Part shown: positions 58,902-64,000 of the stretch, piece after piece
Position numbering within the stretch: the stretch's first letter is position 1
Layout of the letters: every line of letters starts with the position of its first letter
Source of the DNA: Rufibacter roseus
GTDB taxonomy: Bacteria > Bacteroidota > Bacteroidia > Cytophagales > Hymenobacteraceae
Assembly (NCBI RefSeq): GCF_001647285.1
Contig: NZ_LRML01000006.1
Coordinates: 248,001-312,000, forward strand
DNA: 64,000 nucleotides
Direction: 5' to 3'
Program-made: the position numbers and the translations under genes
Notes under the pieces: model-generated
What the model saw: only the letters and a program-made list of their open reading frames with translations
What the model was told of the DNA's origin: nothing
Database searches by the model: none

Positions 58902-59852
58902 TTACAGCAGATCCACGTCGTTGGTGAAAACGATCTCAGGTACCAGGATACCCACCCCAGACCACCAGTCGGTGAAGAGCTTCACCAGACGGTCAACCGC
59001 CTGTATGTTCATGGCCTTCATGTTCTGGGTTTTCTTGCCCAGCTTCAGCACGTTGTTCTTAGGCGTTGCCCAGATCTTATCAGAACCGTCCATGGAAGGA
59101 AGGCCGATCACGGTCAGGTTGGCGTATTTCACCTTACCACCAAGCTCTTTGTGGTTGGTGTCTTTGCCATACTTCTCATCACAACCTCTGTAGTAGTTGC
59201 GCTCAATGGTCTCATTCACGCACAGCTGCATCGGTATTTTCCAGTAGGCTTTGTTTATCTGGTCAGAGAAGGCCTCTATGTAATCAACCAGAGCCAAAGG
59301 ATCGGTAGGAACAGCACCCAAAACAATCGGATCAATGCGACCGGCCGTAACCTGGTCGTTGATCGCTTTGCGCAGACCGTTCATGGAAGTACCGGCAGGA
59401 CCTGCCACACCATTGGTAGGCGCGGCATACACTCCGTGGTACACCTCAAACATTTCGTAATCCTCCTTTGCCTGAGGCAAAAGGTGAATCTCTACAAACC
59501 ATTTGATGAATGGCCATTCCTCACGCTTGATGCCGTCGCCGGCAAGGAAACCAAGCCAAGTGCCTTCCAGATCATCTGGATATTCCTGGGTGTCGATTTT
59601 CATTTTGAACTGCTCAATGGCGATGGCCACGAAAGTCAGATCATTGATCGGGGTCCAAGCTTTCTGGAAAGGCTGGAGCACGCGACCCATCTTGCTTTGG
59701 GAGGCGCGGTAAATGGTATCATCCGTGAAGAACGGAGTGAGCACGGTGTCCGTGGTAGACGGACGGTGCAACAGCTGGAGCAACCTTGCGGTGTTCTGGC
59801 CTGAATTGAGGTAATAAGCCCCAAACTCGGTGATGATGTCTGCGATATTCAT
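58902..59852 (-). CDS. Phage major capsid protein
   Basis: 316 residues: MNIADIITEFGAYYLNSGQNTARLLQLL ... FTDDTIYRASQSKMGRVLQPFQKAWTPIND ... VNETIERNYYRGCDEKYGKD ... VPEIVFTNDVDLL. The call rests on size, high expression-type codon use and position right after the capsid protease and scaffold; the sequence itself does not show a short family signature. The HK97 fold is expected but not demonstrable by eye. Confidence 0.75.
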   Translation of the reverse strand: MNIADIITEFGAYYLNSGQNTARLLQLLHRPSTTDTVLTPFFTDDTIYRASQSKMGRVLQPFQKAWTPINDLTFVAIAIEQFKMKIDTQEYPDDLEGTWLGFLAGDGIKREEWPFIKWFVEIHLLPQAKEDYEMFEVYHGVYAAPTNGVAGPAGTSMNGLRKAINDQVTAGRIDPIVLGAVPTDPLALVDYIEAFSDQINKAYWKIPMQLCVNETIERNYYRGCDEKYGKDTNHKELGGKVKYANLTVIGLPSMDGSDKIWATPKNNVLKLGKKTQNMKAMNIQAVDRLVKLFTDWWSGVGILVPEIVFTNDVDLL

Positions 59853-59917
59853 TTTGGCAGCTTTAGGTAGATAAAGGGTTGTGTAGGTAAGTAGCTAGTA
59901 AACTGGGCAACCCGCCC

Positions 59918-60316
59918 TTATTTGTTGAAGAGCGGGTTGTTGGCGATGGCTTTATTGTGCGGCAAATCAGCCATGATCTTGGCGTTCTCATCACCGGCGG
60001 CAGGCTCAGGCGTCTCGCCATTAGCCTTGCTAGGGGTAGTGGAGGCTTCTGAAGGCTTCTTCTCCAGCTTCGCGATTTTGTCATTGGCCTGCTCCAGCTG
60101 CTGGGTCAGCTTCGCCTCATTTTCAACTGAGGCCTGGAAGGCGTCGTGCTGCTCAACGGTGATCAGGGCAGCGCCCTCGATACCGGCTGCCTCCAGCTCG
60201 TCGTTGGCGGCGTCTAACATTTCAGCGGTGAGCTCCTCGCCTTTTTTGCCGGCAAGGGCAGCAACGGAAGCGAAGGCCGTAGCCGCCGCAACTGGTTTTT
60301 TTGAGAAAATTCCCAT
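59918..60316 (-). CDS. Possible nested scaffold protein (in-frame internal start)
   Basis: An in-frame ATG at 60316 starts MGIFSKKPVAAATAFASVAALAG, right after the Asn-rich linker, giving 132 residues equal to the scaffold part of the protease gene. The DNA just upstream is AT-rich, as favoured by Bacteroidetes ribosomes. It parallels the lambda C/Nu3 arrangement. Not proven. Confidence 0.4.
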   Translation of the reverse strand: MGIFSKKPVAAATAFASVAALAGKKGEELTAEMLDAANDELEAAGIEGAALITVEQHDAFQASVENEAKLTQQLEQANDKIAKLEKKPSEASTTPSKANGETPEPAAGDENAKIMADLPHNKAIANNPLFNK

Positions 60317-61258
60317 GCTATTATTTGAATTAGGATTGTTTGTGGATTTGGGGTTGCCGGTCTCGGCTCTGGCCAGCTCGGCGGCACGCTGCACGGCGTA
60401 CTCAAAAGAGCCCAGCTCATCGGCTAGGCCACAGTCAACGATCGTTTGTCCGATATAGACTTTGCCAGTCAGCACGTTCTCTTCCTTCAGGTCCAGTTTT
60501 TCGCCTCTGTTGTCTTTAACCGAGGAAGTAAAAGCCGCATTCAGAGGATCCAGTTGCTGCTTTTGCATCAGCTCGTATTTGCCCTGAAGCGCCTGCAGGT
60601 AAGGCTCGTTCTTGTCTTTGGAATCGGTGGCACGAATGGTATGGCTCTTGATGCCGATCTTCTCATACCATCCGGAGAAGTCTGTGATGGTGCACATGGT
60701 ACCTATGCTCCCCACCATGGCCGTCTTTCCGGCCGCAACGATCAGGTTGGCCCCAGATCCGGACCAGTAGCCGGCAGAGCACATCTGCTCAGCGTAAGAC
60801 ACAAGCGGTTTCTTTGTATCGGTGATGATTCCGGAGAAACGCTCGGTTCCTGACACAGTGCCGCCAGGGGTTTTCCAGTGGACCAGGTGCGCCGCAATGT
60901 TCTCATGGTCATCGGCCTCCTGTATCAAGACACCTATTGTGGCGGTACCGGGCGCACCGCAGTAGTCCTCGGTCATCATTGGGCCATCCACTGTGTGAAT
61001 GGCGATAGAGCCGGTCGGGGCCTCATCGTAGCTGGAGAAAGAAGAAGTGAAAACGCGATCAGAGCTGGAGAGTGCGCCTATGACAGCTACCGCCCTTACA
61101 AGTGGCTTCTCTTCTTTTTTCTCTGATTCTGAGTCTTCCTTGGCAGTGGTGGAATTCTCCATCATCTGCAGCACTAAAGGCAGATAAGCCTCAGCTGCCA
61201 AAGGATCAATTGCCCAAGGCTCGCGGAGTACTGCAGAATAAACGGGGTTCAAGCGCAT
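59918..61258 (-). CDS. Phage capsid maturation protease (S49/SppA-like) with C-terminal scaffold domain
   Basis: 446 residues. The S49 domain (~50-300) shows HTVDGPMMTEDY, WKTPGGTVSG (the SppA-type PGG loop), YAEQMCSAGYWSGSGANLIVAAG with Ser161 as likely nucleophile, MVGSIGTMC and GKVYIGQTIVDCGLADELG. An Asn-rich linker (~303-313) then leads into a helical, Gln/Glu/Lys-rich domain (~340-446) like a scaffold. Such proteins cut capsid and scaffold during head maturation. The general-base Lys cannot be placed with certainty. It is the first gene behind promoter module a. Confidence 0.85.
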   Translation of the reverse strand: MRLNPVYSAVLREPWAIDPLAAEAYLPLVLQMMENSTTAKEDSESEKKEEKPLVRAVAVIGALSSSDRVFTSSFSSYDEAPTGSIAIHTVDGPMMTEDYCGAPGTATIGVLIQEADDHENIAAHLVHWKTPGGTVSGTERFSGIITDTKKPLVSYAEQMCSAGYWSGSGANLIVAAGKTAMVGSIGTMCTITDFSGWYEKIGIKSHTIRATDSKDKNEPYLQALQGKYELMQKQQLDPLNAAFTSSVKDNRGEKLDLKEENVLTGKVYIGQTIVDCGLADELGSFEYAVQRAAELARAETGNPKSTNNPNSNNSMGIFSKKPVAAATAFASVAALAGKKGEELTAEMLDAANDELEAAGIEGAALITVEQHDAFQASVENEAKLTQQLEQANDKIAKLEKKPSEASTTPSKANGETPEPAAGDENAKIMADLPHNKAIANNPLFNK

Positions 61259-61285
61259 CTTTAATACCTGTAGTTAGGTTCGATG

Positions 61286-61320
61286 CAAAGGTGGCGGTGG
61301 GCTGAGCCGCCGGAAAGGAC
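61286..61320 (-). promoter_or_regulatory. Phage promoter module a
   Basis: On the minus strand GTCCTTTCCGG (61320-61310), 20 bases, TTTG (61289-61286). The protease ATG is at 61258, 27 bases further. Confidence 0.8.
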
Positions 61321-61323
61321 ACA

Positions 61324-61350
61324 AAAAAGCCCCAGCAGTTTGCCAAGGCT
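61324..61350 (-). terminator. Degenerate terminator upstream of promoter module a
   Basis: AGCCCCAGCAGTTTGCCAAGGCT resembles the terminator at 46491-46513 but has lost pairing in the middle of the right arm. TTTTTT follows on the minus strand. Confidence 0.5.
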
Positions 61351-61355
61351 TTCCA

Positions 61356-61547
61356 TTACCACCATTTTTTGGAAAACATGCGCCTTCGCCTCAGCGTCCT
61401 GTGCTGCTCTATTGTAACGGCCCTGAAAAACACCTGAGGGTCAGGAATGGGCCGGTACCGCTCGATGGTAACCGCCCGAAGGGTCTGCGGCTCCAACAAG
61501 GGCTTTGGCCTGTGTTCCTCTATCGTTATTGCGTGCAGCTTAACCAT
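61356..61547 (-). CDS. 63-residue phage protein with three AxTIExxR repeats
   Basis: Starts at the ATG overlapping the tailspike stop (TAATG), so it is translationally coupled. Three near-identical units lie at residues 6-14 (AITIEEHRP), 25-33 (AVTIERYRP) and 43-50 (AVTIEQHR), at 18-19-residue spacing. The end is strongly basic (RTLRRRRMFSKKWW). The protein coding sense is supported by the conserved repeat amino acids despite different codons. No family is recognised. Confidence 0.6.
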   Translation of the reverse strand: MVKLHAITIEEHRPKPLLEPQTLRAVTIERYRPIPDPQVFFRAVTIEQHRTLRRRRMFSKKWW

Positions 61548-62878
61548 TACGCAGCTGTGTTTCTGAGAGTGAACCGGATGTAGAAGAAGTCGCACATCGG
61601 TATCTGAGCCGACGCGACGTTGTAACCGTCATCCGCCACGCCGTAACCGTTGCTGTCTATTCTGATACGGCGGTTAAATTCCTGCTTCGTCCAGATCGGA
61701 TCACCGAACATTTCATCTTCTTGATAGGCAAAATCACAATCAAAACTAAACCGTTGGTTTATTGTCGTATCCCGCGCCGCGTTGGGCGTTTGGTCTATAT
61801 ACTGAACAGCGTTAGCACCCGAATAAACAAAGGCCGCAAACAGATTTATAATGTCCAGCATCCCTTGCGGCTTTGGTATTTTGGTGCTTGTAAACGTTCC
61901 CGCGCCTATGCCATCATCTAACAGCATAAAGCCCAATCCCGCATCATAGGTAATATTGTTTGTTTCCGCTATGTTTCTGTAATTATTCCAAATGTTTTCG
62001 GCGGTAAATCTGTAGCCAACTCTCTTTGCCCCTATTTCTAACCTGTCTTTTGCCGCATTAATTAAAATACTAGTGGGCTTTAGCGTATAGTCGTTATAGT
62101 AAAAATTGGTAGAATCCCTTCCCGCCTGAAAGTCGTTAAACGTGTTGGCGGGCGTTTCTGAATAACCGCTGTTCATATATGAGCCGTCGCCATAAGCCGC
62201 CCATTGCGCCGCCGTTCTACCTCCTAGCGTGCCGCTTATGTTGTTGTGGTTAAATTCAGAGTTAGCCACCCTATCGGCGGGCAACTCAAACTGAACACCC
62301 TCGCACCCGTGGAAATAATTGTCTACAATCGTATATGCGTAAGCCGCACTAGCTGCGCTCGAATTGGGAACCCTTAAAATTCCGGTGCATTTTGTGAATG
62401 TATTTTTTCTTAGGTTCACAGTTGAAACTCCCGCAAATTGCCGCGTAAACTCCACCTCATTCAGTATACAACGTTCAATACTCCAAACGTTTCCGCTTGA
62501 AAATATAGAGCAAAAATTAAAAGTGCTCTCTGATATTGTATTGGCCGAACTTTGCGCATACGCACGGGCCCCGCCTTGGTAAAACTGAAACTTTACGCCC
62601 GTGATACTTGCCCATGTTCCTGAATTAAACCCATACGCCCCAGACGCTAAATTTGAACCGTCGCATATCGCCTCTCCTTCTCCAACCCAATGCAGGGCTT
62701 TGGTGCTTGGTAAATTAGGGAAAAACTTACCCGTAAATACAACCGTGTGCCCGTTACTCGCTGCCGTGTGCGCCCGTTCCAACGTAGCAAAAGGGTTTTC
62801 TTTAGTGCCCGTTCCTGTTGAATCGTTTCCGTAAAAACTATCTACAAACCAGTTACCCGTTTTAGTGAATTTAGACAT
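61547..62878 (-). CDS. Tailspike-like protein with right-handed beta-helix
   Basis: 443 residues. WFVDSFYGNDSTGTGTKENPFATLERAHTAASNGHTVVF at residues ~10-48 is the typical opening of pectate-lyase-like beta-helix proteins, and rungs with repeated N/S/F turns follow (NTISESTFNFCSIFSSGNVWSIERCILNEVEF). A C-terminal part (~270-443) differs and may be the receptor-binding or trimer end. It is visibly more AT-rich than the capsid genes, as expected of exchanged receptor-binding genes. It overlaps the gene before it by 8 bases. Confidence 0.75.
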   Translation of the reverse strand: MSKFTKTGNWFVDSFYGNDSTGTGTKENPFATLERAHTAASNGHTVVFTGKFFPNLPSTKALHWVGEGEAICDGSNLASGAYGFNSGTWASITGVKFQFYQGGARAYAQSSANTISESTFNFCSIFSSGNVWSIERCILNEVEFTRQFAGVSTVNLRKNTFTKCTGILRVPNSSAASAAYAYTIVDNYFHGCEGVQFELPADRVANSEFNHNNISGTLGGRTAAQWAAYGDGSYMNSGYSETPANTFNDFQAGRDSTNFYYNDYTLKPTSILINAAKDRLEIGAKRVGYRFTAENIWNNYRNIAETNNITYDAGLGFMLLDDGIGAGTFTSTKIPKPQGMLDIINLFAAFVYSGANAVQYIDQTPNAARDTTINQRFSFDCDFAYQEDEMFGDPIWTKQEFNRRIRIDSNGYGVADDGYNVASAQIPMCDFFYIRFTLRNTAA

Positions 62879-63182
62879 TTCCTATAAATTCTAAATATAA
62901 AGAATGAGTACCCGACCATGCATATTTTGTGCCGTACTCGTTTTCATAAACCCAAAAAACAACGGTTTTAATACTAGCCGTATCGCCTTTTACCAAATGC
63001 ACTAATTTAGAATAACGCTTGGGTTTCCCCGCCTCTCCTGTTCCCTCGAAAACGCTTTCCGCTTCTACCGCGTTATTGTAGTCGAAGGCTATCTCGTTCA
63101 GGTAATCCTGCACCGCCGCCTCCTGCTCACCTAGCCCCAGCTCGGTGTCATAGACAAGGGTCTTTGTAAGTTGTATTTTCAT
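62871..63182 (-). CDS. Small phage tail-fibre-associated protein
   Basis: 103 residues from MKIQLTKTLVYDTELGLGEQEAAVQDYLNE at 63182; the open frame upstream to 63308 is unrelated in style. One base separates it from the preceding stop. A beta-rich end (KTVVFWVYENEYGTKYAWSGTHSLYLEFIGNV) suggests a virion accessory or fibre part. Function unknown. Confidence 0.5.
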   Translation of the reverse strand: MKIQLTKTLVYDTELGLGEQEAAVQDYLNEIAFDYNNAVEAESVFEGTGEAGKPKRYSKLVHLVKGDTASIKTVVFWVYENEYGTKYAWSGTHSLYLEFIGNV

Positions 63183-63183
63183 G

Positions 63184-64000
63184 CTACTGGTAGATTTCGT
63201 AGAAAATATTCGTGGCCGAAACTGCGAACAGCTCGACGTAGTTGATGCCGTGCTGAAGAAAGTCCCCCGCCTTTTTAGTGGCTCCCGCGCCGATTGCCAC
63301 CCCTGCACCAGATGTCATATCCAAAACAAGCAGAATAGGGGTACCTGGCTTAAGGCCTGTGGTGTCGATGGTAAAGGTGCTGGCCCCAATGACCGTGGCG
63401 GATATTATCTGCTTTTTGTCAAACTTCAACGGATACCCTCCGTTGATATTCCCCACTGCCGTATTCGTGACGCTGACAGCATCACTAACCGCTTTCTCAC
63501 TCGGGGCTTTGTCCGATGCCGTACCCAGTGTTTGGGTGAGGTCTGCAAATTTCACATACCCCGACAAGTCTGCCGGTGCGGGCGTGGAAGGCGGAATTGA
63601 TCCGTCGCTTATGTCTACATATGTCACGAATATGCCGCCAGGCGGTAACACTGGGGTTTCCATCGCCGAATTGGAGTTTGCCGGATCACCTAGTATCACA
63701 TTTATTGCCAAGTTAGCTGACGCAAGGAAATATAGGTCGCGCCGCTTCATGCCAAGTGAGGTGTTTGAGTATTGGTGGTTAGACGGTTGTATTGTTGTCT
63801 CTGCCCCGTCCGGTTTTTTTATGACACCTGCAGAAAGCTGAACCTCCCCGCCGTTGTCACTTTCCTCAATCACAACTCCGATTGTTGATACCCATTCATA
63901 CCCCTCCGGAGGCTCGGGAATCTCTATTCCCTGTATAGCCGTAGATATTTCAGCTTTAACATATTCGGTAAGGTCGGTCTGGTCTTCTATCAATCCGGAT
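63184..64000 (-). CDS. Phage tail-fibre-like protein, 5'-truncated by the window
   Basis: The frame is open to the right edge. The first in-window start is a TTG at 63993, so the real start may lie outside. About 270 residues are seen: a beta-rich part with DLSGYVKFADLTQTLGTASDKAPSEKAVSDAVSVTNTAVGNINGGYPL, typical of tail-fibre and phage side-protein sequences (LTQTLGxSxxxxMSQKAVS-like), and a Gly-rich end. Probably a receptor-binding or adaptor protein of the tail tip. It precedes the small fibre-associated protein and the tailspike. Confidence 0.65.
   Translation of the reverse strand, partial: SGLIEDQTDLTEYVKAEISTAIQGIEIPEPPEGYEWVSTIGVVIEESDNGGEVQLSAGVIKKPDGAETTIQPSNHQYSNTSLGMKRRDLYFLASANLAINVILGDPANSNSAMETPVLPPGGIFVTYVDISDGSIPPSTPAPADLSGYVKFADLTQTLGTASDKAPSEKAVSDAVSVTNTAVGNINGGYPLKFDKKQIISATVIGASTFTIDTTGLKPGTPILLVLDMTSGAGVAIGAGATKKAGDFLQHGINYVELFAVSATNIFYEIYQ

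Larger units (their letters stand above)
37907..64000. mobile_element. Tailed-phage prophage (late region; right end outside the window)
   Basis: From the second tRNA-Asp to the window edge nearly every gene is on the minus strand, closely packed and phage-like: tape measure, tail proteins, lysis cassette, portal, terminase, methyltransferase, capsid, protease, fibre. G+C is clearly higher than in the host part. A tape measure of 1000 residues means a siphovirus or myovirus; no sheath or baseplate gene is recognised, so siphovirus is slightly favoured. Integrase and control genes are not in the window. The left boundary is placed after the tRNA by inference. Confidence 0.9.

Noticed and set aside
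58884-59804. 306-residue plus-strand frame opposite the capsid gene
   Set aside because: Antisense of a strongly codon-biased gene; no protein features, and all neighbours run on the minus strand.
37907-64000. Integrase, repressor or replication genes
   Set aside because: None is visible; the small frames left over are shadows, so the early region must be outside the window.
1-64000. CRISPR array
   Set aside because: No set of equally spaced direct repeats with unique spacers was seen; the repeats found are scattered palindromes.

Overview
The window is a piece of a Bacteroidetes chromosome, most likely a Cytophagales member of the Hymenobacteraceae (Rufibacter/Pontibacter-like). The genus is inference from gene style and repeats, not from a database match. 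Support: Bacteroidetes-type -7 boxes (TAnnTTTG) in front of many genes and almost no Shine-Dalgarno sequences, a TonB-type outer-membrane barrel, a Porin_10-like protein, a DUF4159 protein, a protein with a type IX secretion (T9SS) sorting domain, and the gene run miaB / sigma-54 activator / lptE / secG / groES / groEL.

Bases 1-37,600 are ordinary chromosome, mostly housekeeping. In order: the end of an outer-membrane receptor, an OmpH-like lipoprotein, a CLC channel, a MacB/FtsX permease, an exported amidotransferase-like protein, a MiaE-like hydroxylase, a porin, lpxK, a Nif3 protein, a zinc-ribbon coiled coil, pabB, miaB, a sigma-54 activator, lptE, an acidic TPR protein, secG, groES-groEL, a lipoprotein, a GH25 lysozyme, a peptide transporter, pckA, rsmE, a DUF4159 protein, smc, an acyltransferase, an outer-membrane protein, a patatin, a metallo-beta-lactamase-fold hydrolase and accA. 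The spacers are unusually rich in small palindromic repeats. One family of about 40 bp, with GTTTTTG...CAAAAAC ends, occurs at least ten times. A MITE-like inverted pair lies before smc and a cluster of different repeats follows it. groES has a good candidate sigma-54 promoter.

Two nearly identical tRNA-Asp(GTC) genes lie at 37.5-37.9 kb. From there to the right edge the window is the late region of a tailed-phage prophage, nearly all on the minus strand and visibly more G+C-rich than the host part. Read in the direction of transcription (right to left) it encodes fibre and beta-helix tailspike proteins, a tiny triple-repeat protein, a capsid protease with a nested scaffold, the major capsid protein, small structural proteins, a ParB-methyltransferase fusion, small and large terminase, portal, a lysis cassette, a T9SS-type cargo gene, tail proteins (one with two SprB repeats) and the tape measure. 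No integrase, repressor or replication gene is in the window; they should lie to the right.

The most striking feature is a promoter-like module found five times in the prophage, always on the minus strand and always just upstream of a gene block: GTCCTTTCCGG, exactly 20 bases, then TTTG (TTCG once). The 11-bp element is identical in all five while the spacers differ. Four of the five follow a hairpin terminator (one of these degenerate). This looks like a phage late regulon with its own extended -33 element. The cargo gene encodes a secreted beta-propeller; it lies outside this regulon, with its own host-style -7 box and terminator.
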